Positions 8,108 to 20,399 of a stretch of DNA of 64,000 bases are shown in pieces. A model generated the notes under the pieces. The model was not told the origin of the DNA and ran no database searches. It was given only the letters and a program-made list of their open reading frames with translations. How positions within the stretch are numbered: position 1 is the first letter of the stretch; each line of letters opens with the position of its first letter. Made by a program: the position numbers and the translations under genes. This stretch comes from Moniliophthora roreri (Eukaryota > Basidiomycota > Agaricomycetes > Agaricales > Marasmiaceae), in NCBI GenBank assembly GCA_001466705.2, contig LATX02000241.1, positions 124,001 to 188,000 of the forward strand, read 5' to 3'.

Positions 8108-9144
8108 AATGCGACGGAATGGACTCTATTTTAGTCGTGGTGGACCACTCGTCTACGAAGGGGGTAATTTTTACTCCATGCGCAAAAACGGTGGACGCCA
8201 CCAAGATAGCGGAAATGCTGATCCAACATCTTTACAAAAGGTTCGGATTACCAGACCGAATCATATCCGATCGAGACCCCAGATCTGCAGCAGAAGTATT
8301 CCAGAAGATGGGAAAACAATTATCCATCAAACATTCCATGAGTACCGCGTTTCACCCACAGACGGACGGAGAAACAGAACGAGTAAATCAGGAAATCGAA
8401 GTCTACCTCAGAGTGTTCTGTTCGAAAGAACAAACTCGGTGGAAAGAATATCTCCCACTAGCAGAATTCGCCCATAACAACCAAACCCATTCAGTCCCCA
8501 AAAAATCTCCATTTTACACGATGATGGGATATCACCCTCGCCCACTTCCAACAATATTCGAAAAAACGACAATCCCATCGGTGGAGGAACGACTCCAAGA
8601 ACTGAAAAGAGTGAGAGAAGAGACAGCGAGTCTATTGGAGCTAGCACGACAACAGATGATACAAAGAGAAAAACAGAAATTGGATACGTTCGAAGAAGGA
8701 CAGAAGGTTTGGCTAGAAGCAAAGAATCTAGCCACGGGGTACCCCTCAAAGAAATTAGCACCAAAAAGGGAAGGACCATTCAAAGTCCTTAAGGTACTCG
8801 GACCGGTAACATATAAATTGGATTTACCTCATCAATGGAAAATCCACCCCATTTTCCACGCGGCCTTATTATCACCGTTCAAACAGACCGAAGCTCATGG
8901 ACCAAGCTTCACAGAACCACCCCTGGATCTCATCGAAGGGTTTGAAGAATATGAAGTGGAAGCTATAGTGGGGCATAGACCGAAGAAACGACCACGAGAA
9001 TTTCTCGTGTCGTACACCAGTTATGACTCATCTCATAATCGATGGATCCGAATGGAAGGAATGACGAATTGTCTGGATCTTCTCAAGGGGTATATAAAGA
9101 AACATCGAGTGAAACCCAGAGACCCCATCCCAACCAAAACATAA
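8108..9144 (+). pseudogene. pol: Integrase core and chromodomain, 5'-truncated copy
   Basis: The open frame begins at the contig edge within the integrase core (SILVVVDHSS), retains the second Asp (IISDRDPRS) and Glu (GETERVNQE), and ends after the chromodomain. The zinc-binding domain and the first catalytic Asp are missing because sequence starts at the N. Confidence 0.85.
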
Positions 9145-10149
9145 TCGTGTCCAATGCATCCTCTACCGCCTCTTCCTCTTCTCTTACTGGCAGCCAGCCA
9201 GCCCGAAACCCGAGCCCTGTTCCTACTGTGTCAGGAGAAGGCCGATACGGCGAAAACATCACCTTCCCGAACGGCCTCAAGCCCAACCCCTACCAACTTC
9301 TACACCTCTTTAATACCAAGCAGTATGACGACCAGATCCGCAGTGCCGCTAATCAGCACAACCGATTGGAACCCTGCATCAAAAGCCTGTTTTTCCTCAG
9401 GACCCAACGAAAGCTTTTCGAAAGAATCGTTGAAAGCTGCAGCCTTGAGATTGCAAACCAGGTGATGTACGCCTGTAATTATCAGTTAGGACTTGAAGGT
9501 CCTATTACAGTACCGTCCACCTTTCCCTTCCACCCCCATTTGTCCATGCCTCCCCCCGCAGATCCCAGAGCAATGTCAGAATACCCTGATCCCCTCACCT
9601 TCAGCCTCCTCGACTGTCTCAGACGACGAACAGACGGAAATGGATATCCCCGTCCTGATCTCGACGACAACAGGAGCCTCATCTCTAGGCTCACCGACGA
9701 ACCCGTGGGCGGCGAAGTCGGACTCCCCACTGCTCCCCATTCCTCCCCCAATCCCGACGACGCCCTCGTTTATCCTGACTCCCAATCCCGACGTCAAATA
9801 TAAGGTCGAGTCAGTCGACTCCCTCGCCGACTCCCAGCCCGAACCTCTGACCGCTGCTGACCCCCGAAATCTTCAGACGCCTGAAGCTACAGTTCCACCT
9901 GAGAGTGGAGCATATTCCCATGGTTGGAGGGGAAGTCGCTCTCAAGGAGTCAGAGGACGCGGTCGAGGACAAAGATCGGGAGAACCGAACTCCCGAAAAC
10001 GTTGAAGACCCACCGATAGTCAGCTTGAGAAGTCCGACTCCAGCCCCGACCCCAATGATGCAGCTCGTCGACCGCGTCTCTGCCCTGTGTGCGGACTGGA
10101 GCACCATTTTGCCAGACATTGCCCGCAGTACATGTGTCGCAGATGCTTC
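9042..10149 (+). pseudogene. 3' ORF copy with 5-bp deletion
   Basis: This is identical to 6355-7467 up to about 9776, where five bases are missing from a C-rich run. The frame then ends at 9803. Downstream frame 1 sequence (RG-rich run, first zinc knuckle) persists in another frame and is cut by the N at 10150. Confidence 0.75.
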
Positions 10150-10150
10150 N
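10150..10150. other. Single-N join 2
   Basis: Sequence changes abruptly here from CpG-containing retroelement to AT-rich, CpG-poor DNA. Confidence 0.85.
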
Positions 10151-10501
10151 TTCTTTTTCAGAGTTCATTTGATTTTTTTACTATCTGATGTATCTCCTGT
10201 CTGTTACTGTCATCTGTTTCACCACAGTGGCAGAGAAATGGCATTGGTGTTGCAAGTGGAGATAAAGATAGTGGTGTATTTGCTTTAACAACTCCACTGC
10301 AAGATGATGAATTGGTTGACAGTGAAATGGAGCATGAATGATTTGAGTTGCCAATGCCATTAGCAGAATCAAATAAAAAGTCTGAAACAGAGTCTGTAGC
10401 ACATAAATTCAGATGTCATGTCAGGCATAATTATTCTACTCACCTTTGTCTTGCTGGTTGTCCTTCCCATCTGCATTAAGAACCAGAATTGTAGGATCTA
10501 C

Positions 10502-12130
10502 TCATTCCATTGCTGTTTCTTCATGGTAAAGAACAGCCTCTATAGCATATTCAATGTGATGAATACCTTTCTTTGGATTGGCTGATAACCACTGCATCTG
10601 TTGGACAGGTATCCTCAAGAATCCATCCCTGTCAAGTACTAGCTGTGATGACACTAAATGCTGGAAGTCATTGCTCAGCCAAATTCCAAGTGTTGATGAT
10701 AACTGTGTCTTCTGATAGTTTGAGAACCATTCCTGTGCAGAGGTGCCACCATGGAGTGCATAGAAAACAGTAACAGTCTTGAAACCTTCATAGGCCACTG
10801 GAAGAGAAACATTCCTTCCTCTGAGAAGGGCTGAGATACCACCTGATTCCCAACAACTGTACTCTTTCTCTTTACCCTCCATGCTCCAGGATTGACTATT
10901 ATAGAGAAAGACAGCTTTTTTCCTACTCAGGGTATTGGTATTTACCACAAAGCAGCCAATATAGTGACTTTGCCCACAAAATGAGTGACCAATGATGTCA
11001 TACACTAGGCCAACCTTCTTAGCTTCCTTGTTTTGTATTGGTTGCAGAACAAATAGGAAATCTCACTCATTCTGAAGGTTACCCAAGTCAACACAGACCA
11101 CCAATAGTTTGGGAAGTGATACTATGATCTTTGTATAGTATGCATATCCTCCACAGTAATCCTTCCCATCTCGAGAATGCCAACAAGATTCAAGTGGCCA
11201 AAGAGCAGTGTCTTTGTTATAGCCAGTGACACAATATTGGAGATACTTCACAAAGTCTCTGTCACACATTTTGTATTGGGCTGATGTGATGGTGTGTAGT
11301 GGATCTTTCCAATAGACCCACTCAATCATCCAATGTGTGAAATGGGCATTTCCACTTGAATCCAAATCAGAAAGGTCCAGCCTGGTGCACTGCTTTATTG
11401 CAAGTAATTGAACAGAAAAGTAGTGGTGCAGTAGGATACCTGCTTCAAGTTGCAATGATGACAAGATAGCCTGAGATAGCCAGGAGGTGCCACTCTCAAA
11501 TGCATCAATTGCCATATTGGCAGTCCAACTCTGTGAGATAATATATTGCTGAACTGGTCTCCTTTGCTTTAGCAGAGATGCCAAAAGGGCTTCTTTTGAG
11601 GTCCTAGACAGCAGCAAACACCAATGCTCATCAAGAACAGAGAATATTTGGGAGAATGGCATATTTGAAGCAGTAAGATCATCATTGGAGAGGAATGCAG
11701 ATAATGCATTCCAATTCTGCATTACTGCCCAGAAGAGAAGCTCAAGAGATGTGTCAAGCCAGCATGAATTGTTCTTCCATAGGAATCCAACCAGTTTCTT
11801 CAGTTTGGAACTGATCAGCAACCAGAGGTGGCTGCTACTGCAATCAAGCTCCATAGTGTAGTCAGAGGCAATAATAGTGGCACCTGGATGGTGGACTGAA
11901 GTTTGCCTTAATGTTGAAGAATCCTGCATGTTATGTGGCACAAAAGAAACAACTTTAGATGGTGATGGTGGCTCAGATGCTGGTACTAAGTGAGCTGTGT
12001 TACCACCATCAATTCCACACCATTCAGAGTAAGTAGAACTCAACTCTGAAGCATTGGAATCAGCTTGACTGCTGTCCACCTCTAATTTATCTATGTGTGC
12101 TGGCTGTTGTGTCAAACACACTAATTTCAA
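10502..12130 (-). pseudogene. USP/UCH-like cysteine protease, likely transposon-associated
   Basis: On the minus strand a 355-codon frame (12130-11063) and a 167-codon frame (11005-10502) lie in the same phase, split by one TGA. The first holds a Cys-box-like motif NNSCWLDTSLELLFWAVM, resembling the catalytic Cys box of ubiquitin-specific proteases. The second holds a His-box-like region (SHYIGCFVV ... VFLYNSQSW) followed by a C-terminal FYALHGG. This fits a USP fold: Cys box, long insert, His box. Cysteine peptidases of this kind occur in large fungal DNA transposons, and the AT-rich, repeat-filled setting supports that. The substrate is unknown. A host gene is the alternative. Confidence 0.5.
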
Positions 12131-12214
12131 CCTTGAATGTCATGTGTTTCTCCTATTGGAATGCCCAAGGAGTGCAGAAATGGTATCTAGTGGCTGATGG
12201 GAACATATATGTTC

Positions 12215-12845
12215 TCAATGGAGCCTTGCTTGTTTCTGGATAGCTGCAGGCATTTGGCTCTTCTTTGTGCAATGAATTGTCTCCTTCAACCTTTGATGTT
12301 GTACCAAAGGTGGTTTGCCATAGTACAGTTTCATACCACCTGTGAACAAAAAATCAGGCAGTGAAGCAGAATAAAGTAGGAGAAATACATACACTTGATG
12401 CTGTCCCAAGTTTTTTCATGTTCTATGGCAATCTTATAACATTTCTCTAGTCCTGTGAGCAGCTCATGCTGCTTTCCCTGCTTAGAGTATATGCTAAAGT
12501 GAGTGGCTTCCTGGGCATTGGTTGAGTCAGGGAGATGTGTGTGAGAATCTGACTTGTTTTCCAAGTTGACAATTAACATTCAAGTGACATCAGGACATGC
12601 CCACCACTGAACCCAATCCTTGGCATGTGGAAGCTCTGATGAAATCTTGTGAGCTTTGGCCTGAAACTCATCAACAGTCTGTGCCTCAAGTAGACCATGA
12701 GACAGCAACAAGAATTGTATTTGTCAGTTGGCTGGAACAATAGCAACAATTTTTTTGACCCTTGTGACCTGATTTTGAAAGTGTTGAACACATCCTCATA
12801 AAAGAGATGCACCTGCCTCATGGAGCTCCTCATTGGTACAGTCAT
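12215..12845 (-). pseudogene. Upstream exons of the minus-strand transposon gene
   Basis: Minus-strand frames at 12845-12573 (LRQVHLFYEDVFNTF-like start), 12579-12331 (TGLEKCYKIAIEHEKTWDSIK) and 12409-12215 (LYYGKPPLVQHQRLKE) follow one another. A good intron separates the last two: GTATGT at about 12392 to CACAG near 12341. They lie 5' of the USP-like region on the same strand and probably belong to the same transposon gene or operator. I recognise no named domain. Confidence 0.35.
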
Positions 12846-13103
12846 CTGGAAAATTTACCAGGTGACCTGACCCTAAGGTATCTGATATCACCCCATGTAT
12901 GTTGATATCACCCAATGAAAGTCAATGTAATGGGTCCCAGATGGTTATTGTCACAGGGGGGGTAGGTTGCAACCTCTATAAGACTCAATGTGAACCTGCA
13001 CAAACTTGATGTGAACTTGTGTGAGCTGATACAGTAGGTTACTTAGGTTGGCATCAGGTTTCAATTGGCTTTGTCAGGTTCCATAGGTTACATTAAGTTT
13101 CAA

Positions 13104-13185
13104 TGGCTTTATCATGTCCTAGTGGCTTTATCATGTTCTAGTGGCTTTATCAAGTTCTAGTGGCTACATCAAGTCCCAGATGGTT
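13104..13185. repeat. 19-bp-period minisatellite A
   Basis: About four degenerate copies of TGGCTTTATCATGTTCTAG follow head to tail. The copies differ by one to four bases. Confidence 0.8.
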
Positions 13186-13849
13186 TCATTCAGCTTGACA
13201 TAGCTATATCAAGTTCTAAAGGGTCCACATCAAGTCAACAAAGGTCAGATACAGCTGTCATAGTTATATAAAATCTCAGGGAGCACCAGTAGCCTCTACA
13301 CATCAATCTCATGAATAAATAAAAATTCAGAACATATATTTCAAGGCTCTACATAGATACAGGCAGTAGATATGATGTAAGCTATACCTGTATAACCAAC
13401 TCATACAAGATACACATGGCTGAGAGTAACAAATCAGTGACAAGCATGTGCAACCAGTGAGATTCAAGACTTACTGGTACAAGTGAGGAACAGTGAATTA
13501 AGATGCATTGTGGTTGGGATGGAAGCAATACAAGATGGGCTATTAAACAGAAATTAGTCAGGTGCAGGCCAATTCAACAACAGAACCCATCTACATTGTC
13601 ACAATTTGAACAGCAAGAACATAGAAGGGCCAAATTTCATGCCTATATGGGCAGGTTAGATGAGGAATACAATAATTGGGACATATCCTCACTGGAGTTA
13701 TAAGGGTTGAAGCCTATGAGAGTTGGGAAGGTTCAACATGATTAGGTGACCTAGAGATGCCAGGTCAGTATAAATCAGTATGACAATGATGTGAGCAATT
13801 TACACACATGGGCTACAGAGGTCTTCAATCTTGAGCTTCTTGGCAAGCA

Positions 13850-14110
13850 ATGAGAGGGTGAGAGTGATGGCAACAAGAGGGAGGAAGTGACAGCAACAAG
13901 AGGGAGGAAGTGATGGTGACAACAAGAGGGAGAGTTTGACAGCAGTGATGACAAGAAGGTGAGAGTGATGGTGACAATAATGAGAAGAAATGACAGTGAT
14001 GAGAGGAAGTGACAGTGATGAGAGGAAGTGACAGTGATGAGAGGAAGTGACAGTGATGAGAGGAAGTGACAGTGACGAGAGGGAGGATGACAGCAACAAC
14101 AAGAGGTGAC
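13850..14110. repeat. 19-bp-period minisatellite B in a purine-rich tract
   Basis: At 13990-14080, GACAGTGATGAGAGGAAGT repeats about five times. It is embedded in a longer GA-rich tract (13850-14130) of related shorter units. The opposite strand reads as low-complexity Ser/Leu/His ORFs, which are not genes. Confidence 0.85.
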
Positions 14111-14630
14111 AGTGAGAGGGAGAGGACAGGAGAGATGGTGGTGGTACAAAAGAAAGAAGGAAAAGTTGGAGTTCAAAATTTTATAGAAATAAATACCCCT
14201 GATTGACCCAGTCTTGACACACATGACATGCATCAACAAAGTGTTTTCCAAGCCTTTCTCTTGTGCCAACAGCCATATTTACTGTGAAACAATTCTATTC
14301 AAGTACTATACTATACAAGAGGTATACAGGTATCTAATATATATGATTTTGAGTGTAGCAGATAAAATTAACACTGTATATATAAGAGTACTTGCCTCAA
14401 ATCTGTCATCATCACTGTCAACTTTGGCCTTGAGGTCCAGAAGCTTGAGATCTGCTGGGGACTTGATCTGTAGAGAGAAATTTAAGTTCAAAAATAGGTA
14501 AAAAGGGAATATACATATACCTGACCACTGCCCTGGGCCATTTGACAACAATAGAAGGGATAACTACAATGGCACTATTAATAGTGGTGGTTGAAGGGCA
14601 AGAGAGAAAAAGAGAACCTGGGCCTGCAGG

Positions 14631-14891
14631 TTGCCAGATACACTGCCAGGTTGGCACCTCTCAACTTATATGCACCCAAATGCAAGTGCTCATTCAACTT
14701 ACATCCAGTCACAAAAAATCTTGTTCCCTCGTATTCAGAAAACAGTACAATGTGATGAATGTGAATGGTTCTCACATGTAGCATGTCAGCCATCAGGCAA
14801 CAACATCTGTATGTTAACAGAGTTCACATGTCATGACTGTGAAGAACTGGTCCTTGTCAAGAGGCAAACACACAGGTCTATAGAAATGTAA
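14631..14891 (+). pseudogene. PHD-finger-like remnant
   Basis: An open segment contains VQCDECEWFSHVACQ, then 14 residues on FTCHDCE. This matches the second half of a C4HC3 PHD finger: C-x2-C, aromatic, H-x2-C, then C-x2-C. PHD fingers read histone tails and occur in several fungal transposon proteins. Upstream Cys pairs are not in frame, so it is partial. Confidence 0.45.
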
Positions 14892-14939
14892 GTTATGCAT
14901 GCTTTAAGCCATATAATCTTTAACTAATTACAGTCATTA

Positions 14940-15660
14940 TCTAGCCAACATGCACCTGAACCTGCACAGGACATTTCCAAGTGGCTACAGTATGCTCTTT
15001 GAAGATTGTCCTCAGAAGCTGCTTGCTGGATGTGATTTAGACAAGGAATGACTGTTCTAGTCAAAGACGGCACACTTTTTGCCTACCCTGCTCACCTAAT
15101 TGAGCCTGGGAACAATCTTAAATCTTGGACTGTCAAATGGTAGCATCTGAATCAAGTGACAGAAGACACTACATATATACCTGGTAGTTATGTGACTGTA
15201 GAGACTACTCAAATTGTGGACAGTCTGTGTCACAATGTTAAAGGCAGACAGAGTGTCCAAGTAAGTGAATACTCATTTTGGATATTAGCTGTCAACTGAT
15301 TCGGTTTGTTGATAGCTTGGTCAATGGACAACAACCACTGAACTTTCTCACAATGAGCATGATGAGTCTGAAAAGCAGGAAGATCCCAGGCTTTCTTTGC
15401 CATATACAAATGAGATTGAGCAAGTCTTATCACCTTATCAAACACAATTCAGCAAGGCATTTATAGCTTCAGAGATCCCTGGACTTGAAGGACTCAATAA
15501 TAACAAATATCCATTTGCAGCATGAAGATGTAAACAGCATATTCAGGTTGTACCCTTTGATGGCAGACTCTCTCAATCCACCAAGTCTCGCATTATGAAC
15601 TGGCTATACAGTGTCATTCCTGGTATCAGGGATGCAATGCCTTTTTGGACAGTGAACAGT
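14940..15660 (+). pseudogene. Degenerate transposon ORF, BAH-like segment
   Basis: Interrupted plus-strand frames read GMTVLVKDGTLFAYPAHLIE and SWTVKW, then EDTTYIPGSYVTVETTQIV and later GLEGLNNNKYPF. The pattern resembles the 'channel-adaptor' segment (VLVRDG..FYPARLI..W.VKWW) common in basidiomycete transposon proteins. Stops break it repeatedly. It follows the PHD remnant on the same strand. Confidence 0.35.
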
Positions 15661-15956
15661 GAAGATGCTCAAAAGCCTATGCCTCTACTATGAAAACACA
15701 AGGCCTGTGGTGCCAAAATACCCCCAAAAAAGGTATATATAAGTTCTTGATTCTTAGTTTTTTGTTTGTGAGTTGGTTTGGCATGGTTCACTGTTACCAC
15801 AGCATCAAGAATAATTCTCAATGTCTCACTCAGTAGTTCAGAGATGAATGTCTTCAAAACAACTTCTCAGATCAAGATTGGTATTTGTTTTGTATGATAT
15901 TTATTGGTTTTGTGGTTTTATTAATTACTTCAAAAGCAAAACTGGTATAAGATTTG

Positions 15957-18016
15957 ACCAGAAACTGCTTAAAGATTAAACTTCTAAGTGAGAACAAAGG
16001 TACCTCTTGTACCTGAATATAGCCCTCTTAGCTATGTTCTGCAACAATTCTCAAGAGGACAAATCTTCTAGACACTGCTAGCCTGAAACCCTCTCTGATT
16101 CACGTCAAAACACCAGACTATACTGATGCATATCAGCTACCCTCTTAGTAGACTGATACAATGTTCTTCTTATCAGAAAACATGCCTCTTGCATTAAAAA
16201 CTAAGCTCTTCCTAGCTTTTAGTTAGATCTCTGGTTTGGGATACAATCTCAGGTCTCAACTAGCCTGCACCTCTTGCACAACTAAATAAGCTAGAGCCTG
16301 AAGTGGTTGAAAAATACTGATTGCTGGTAGCTCTTCTACCTGAACAACAGCGTCATACACTCTGGTAATTGGTGGGCAGTATCTCTCCTGCCTTCCACCT
16401 ACAAAACATGTCCCCTTATATACCCTACAATATAAATAATCTAATATATCTGTCACATATACAAATAAAACTGAGTCAGGTGCTAAATATTATATAAACT
16501 GAGCTGTGTTTGGTAATTTCTCTGTCACAGTGTCCAATTGTAGTCAGGCTTCATAGCCATAAACTCTTTTATTCTTTTTCTATAATGATTGTGCAGTCTT
16601 CTGACACTAACTGTTTGCAATTTTCTCTGTCAAACAGCTCTCCTTCCAACTCCATTTGAAAATATTATACTTCCATGCTGCTCCACACAGTTCCTTCCTT
16701 CTCTGTCTACTATCATCTGCGCTATGGACATGTAATATGCTTCTATTTCTATATTTTTATAATGTATGCATAAGCTCAGCTGTGCTGGTTTCTTGTCATA
16801 CAGCTTTGTCTTCTGTTTTTCCATGATACAGGCACCTTTTCCAGTAACCAATTGTCTATTTCATTCATCCAATTTGATATTGGTATCTTGAGCATCCTCC
16901 ACTGATAATTTGTCATTCTCTGTTTCATATCTGTTTCTCAATAATATTCTCATTTGTGTATCATTGAAGGCTTTTACTCTCCCTTCAAGAGGGGTGTGGA
17001 TTGAAAATATTATTAAAAGTGAAAATATTCCCTTTGGTATGCTTTCAATAGAGAAGTATTATGTAGTGTGGTTCCCTACAGGTTTCAGGATGCTCCTCTG
17101 TTTTCAGATTCACTGTTTATTTTCATACTAGCAGTGGTTAGGTACCCTTGTATGGCCTACTGTCAACCATTACTCTGCTAATATTTTGTATTCTTCTCTA
17201 CTACTCACTTTGACTAGCTGCTCAGAGCTCACACTAGTCCTCAATTCTCTTATATATTTCATTCTCAACTGTAAAAGTGCAAAATATTCTCTATTTGTGT
17301 GCGAAAATAAAGGTAAAAGTTATGCATATCAGTGGAGAGCATACTATCCTTGAACCTCAAGACAGTCTGCTGTTCTTCCCCTCACAAGTCCCACTATATG
17401 CCACCTTCTATCCTTATGAACAACATCTTCACTCCATTCTTGTGCATCCCTTGTGTCACACAAATACTCAAAGCCCAGGAATATGTGACTTCAAATGTGA
17501 GGGATGTACAGTTTGGTCCAATGTTGCTCCAGGCCTACTGATCTGGATGAGTAGCTTATCAGGCTGGATGAAGAGTCAGGGAGGGGATGCAGTATTTGCT
17601 TGAAGATATAAATATGGTGAGTGTCACAGTCTTTGGTTGAAAGTCATACCCTGCTCTGAATCTTGAAATCTTAAGACTGCTCACTTACTCTCATCTAGCT
17701 TTCCAACATTCCCAGGAATTTTCCAACTCCAAGCCTATTGTCCCCATTGCTTCCCATAGAAACCTTAGCGTCAAGCCAGAAATAATGTTCCAGATCAAAA
17801 TCTCTAGGGCCATACCAAGAGGGGTACAGTGGAACCATTGCGATTGCAAAAGTGAAGAGGGGCAATAGGAAGGGGAAGACTATGAAAATATCTTGGTTGG
17901 ACTTGAAAGCATGATTGATGTTGCAGTTGCAGAGGCATAGCCAAGGGGGGTCCAAAAATTTAATAAGTACATGAGGTTGAAAAAAATTTTAAGGCTGAGT
18001 GGGGTGGTACCACCCC
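15957..18016. repeat. 2.06-kb repeat, copy 1
   Basis: This is identical to 18018-20080 except near its start (CTT versus CCC, and a 3-bp insertion in copy 2). It ends in a short C run at the N. Minus-strand frames (16256-16456, 16630-16851) and plus-strand frames are short and not recognisable; the segment is probably old transposon DNA. Confidence 0.9.
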
Positions 18017-18017
18017 N
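18017..18017. other. Single-N join 3, at a poly-C run
   Basis: Copy 1 stops after CCACCCC, whereas copy 2 continues into a run of 14 C (20077-20090). The gap therefore falls at a homopolymer, a typical place for assembly to break. Confidence 0.85.
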
Positions 18018-20080
18018 ACCAGAAACTGCCCAAAGATTAAACTTCTTCTAAGTGAGAACAAAGGTACCTCTTGTACCTGAATATAGCCCTCTTAGCTATG
18101 TTCTGCAACAATTCTCAAGAGGACAAATCTTCTAGACACTGCTAGCCTGAAACCCTCTCTGATTCACGTCAAAACACCAGACTATACTGATGCATATCAG
18201 CTACCCTCTTAGTAGACTGATACAATGTTCTTCTTATCAGAAAACATGCCTCTTGCATTAAAAACTAAGCTCTTCCTAGCTTTTAGTTAGATCTCTGGTT
18301 TGGGATACAATCTCAGGTCTCAACTAGCCTGCACCTCTTGCACAACTAAATAAGCTAGAGCCTGAAGTGGTTGAAAAATACTGATTGCTGGTAGCTCTTC
18401 TACCTGAACAACAGCGTCATACACTCTGGTAATTGGTGGGCAGTATCTCTCCTGCCTTCCACCTACAAAACATGTCCCCTTATATACCCTACAATATAAA
18501 TAATCTAATATATCTGTCACATATACAAATAAAACTGAGTCAGGTGCTAAATATTATATAAACTGAGCTGTGTTTGGTAATTTCTCTGTCACAGTGTCCA
18601 ATTGTAGTCAGGCTTCATAGCCATAAACTCTTTTATTCTTTTTCTATAATGATTGTGCAGTCTTCTGACACTAACTGTTTGCAATTTTCTCTGTCAAACA
18701 GCTCTCCTTCCAACTCCATTTGAAAATATTATACTTCCATGCTGCTCCACACAGTTCCTTCCTTCTCTGTCTACTATCATCTGCGCTATGGACATGTAAT
18801 ATGCTTCTATTTCTATATTTTTATAATGTATGCATAAGCTCAGCTGTGCTGGTTTCTTGTCATACAGCTTTGTCTTCTGTTTTTCCATGATACAGGCACC
18901 TTTTCCAGTAACCAATTGTCTATTTCATTCATCCAATTTGATATTGGTATCTTGAGCATCCTCCACTGATAATTTGTCATTCTCTGTTTCATATCTGTTT
19001 CTCAATAATATTCTCATTTGTGTATCATTGAAGGCTTTTACTCTCCCTTCAAGAGGGGTGTGGATTGAAAATATTATTAAAAGTGAAAATATTCCCTTTG
19101 GTATGCTTTCAATAGAGAAGTATTATGTAGTGTGGTTCCCTACAGGTTTCAGGATGCTCCTCTGTTTTCAGATTCACTGTTTATTTTCATACTAGCAGTG
19201 GTTAGGTACCCTTGTATGGCCTACTGTCAACCATTACTCTGCTAATATTTTGTATTCTTCTCTACTACTCACTTTGACTAGCTGCTCAGAGCTCACACTA
19301 GTCCTCAATTCTCTTATATATTTCATTCTCAACTGTAAAAGTGCAAAATATTCTCTATTTGTGTGCGAAAATAAAGGTAAAAGTTATGCATATCAGTGGA
19401 GAGCATACTATCCTTGAACCTCAAGACAGTCTGCTGTTCTTCCCCTCACAAGTCCCACTATATGCCACCTTCTATCCTTATGAACAACATCTTCACTCCA
19501 TTCTTGTGCATCCCTTGTGTCACACAAATACTCAAAGCCCAGGAATATGTGACTTCAAATGTGAGGGATGTACAGTTTGGTCCAATGTTGCTCCAGGCCT
19601 ACTGATCTGGATGAGTAGCTTATCAGGCTGGATGAAGAGTCAGGGAGGGGATGCAGTATTTGCTTGAAGATATAAATATGGTGAGTGTCACAGTCTTTGG
19701 TTGAAAGTCATACCCTGCTCTGAATCTTGAAATCTTAAGACTGCTCACTTACTCTCATCTAGCTTTCCAACATTCCCAGGAATTTTCCAACTCCAAGCCT
19801 ATTGTCCCCATTGCTTCCCATAGAAACCTTAGCGTCAAGCCAGAAATAATGTTCCAGATCAAAATCTCTAGGGCCATACCAAGAGGGGTACAGTGGAACC
19901 ATTGCGATTGCAAAAGTGAAGAGGGGCAATAGGAAGGGGAAGACTATGAAAATATCTTGGTTGGACTTGAAAGCATGATTGATGTTGCAGTTGCAGAGGC
20001 ATAGCCAAGGGGGGTCCAAAAATTTAATAAGTACATGAGGTTGAAAAAAATTTTAAGGCTGAGTGGGGTGGTACCACCCC
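18018..20080. repeat. 2.06-kb repeat, copy 2
   Basis: This is the second copy of 15957-18016, continuing past the homopolymer into unique sequence. Confidence 0.9.
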
Positions 20081-20399
20081 CCCCCCCCTCCTGCCTTATT
20101 TGGTATGTTATCCCCACAGACATATCCAAAAAAGGTAAGTCATTTTCCAGGCTCGTCATCATCAATGTCGCTCACCTTCTCCCATGTTGATGTTACCTTC
20201 TGTTGTCCTGAAACCCTTGGAAATATGGGCGAAACTCAAATAATGAAGTAGATATGTCAATTTTGGGAGCTCCCAAAGCCCAAAAAAAGCCTGTCAGTGG
20301 CATGATTTAGGTGAGGTCCAAAAATGTTTTAACAAAGTTTGGACCCCCCACCCCGGACCGGAAATTTAGGTCCTGCACCCCCCTTGGGCATAGCGCAAC
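19991..20399. mobile_element. MITE-like element with GC-rich terminal inverted repeats
   Basis: The left end (19991-20016, TTGCAGAGGCATAGCCAAGG...) and the right end read on the opposite strand (TTGCGCTATGCCCAAGGGGG...) share ATAGCC/ATGCCC-AAGGGGGGT. No ORF lies inside. The C14 run is internal. Target duplications are not clear. A 5' part of a second copy is at 17927-18016. Confidence 0.5.

Larger units (their letters stand above)
8107..10149 (+). mobile_element. Second copy of the element's 3' half
   Basis: This repeats 5420-7467 at offset 2687, then 2682 after a 5-bp deletion near 9777. It holds most of the integrase core, the chromodomain and most of the 3' ORF. Differences seen are the 5-bp loss and one T-to-C change at 10140. 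The copy starts and ends at N characters, so it behaves like a separate contig of the same or the allelic locus. Confidence 0.85.
12846..14630. other. CpG-poor non-coding segment with minisatellites
   Basis: Between the minus-strand protease gene and the plus-strand PHD remnant there is no convincing gene. It holds two 19-bp-period tandem arrays (13104-13185 and 13990-14080) and AT-rich flanks. A 66-codon plus-strand ORF (13503-13703) has no recognisable motif. Confidence 0.6.

Noticed and set aside
13775..14269. Long minus-strand Ser/Leu/His-rich ORFs
   Set aside because: They arise from the GA-rich minisatellite read on the opposite strand and are low-complexity, with no gene structure.
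16256..16851. Copia-type polyprotein on the minus strand
   Set aside because: Short frames faintly suggest a retroelement, but I found no catalytic motif (DDE, YVDD or CCHC), so I only call it repeat DNA.
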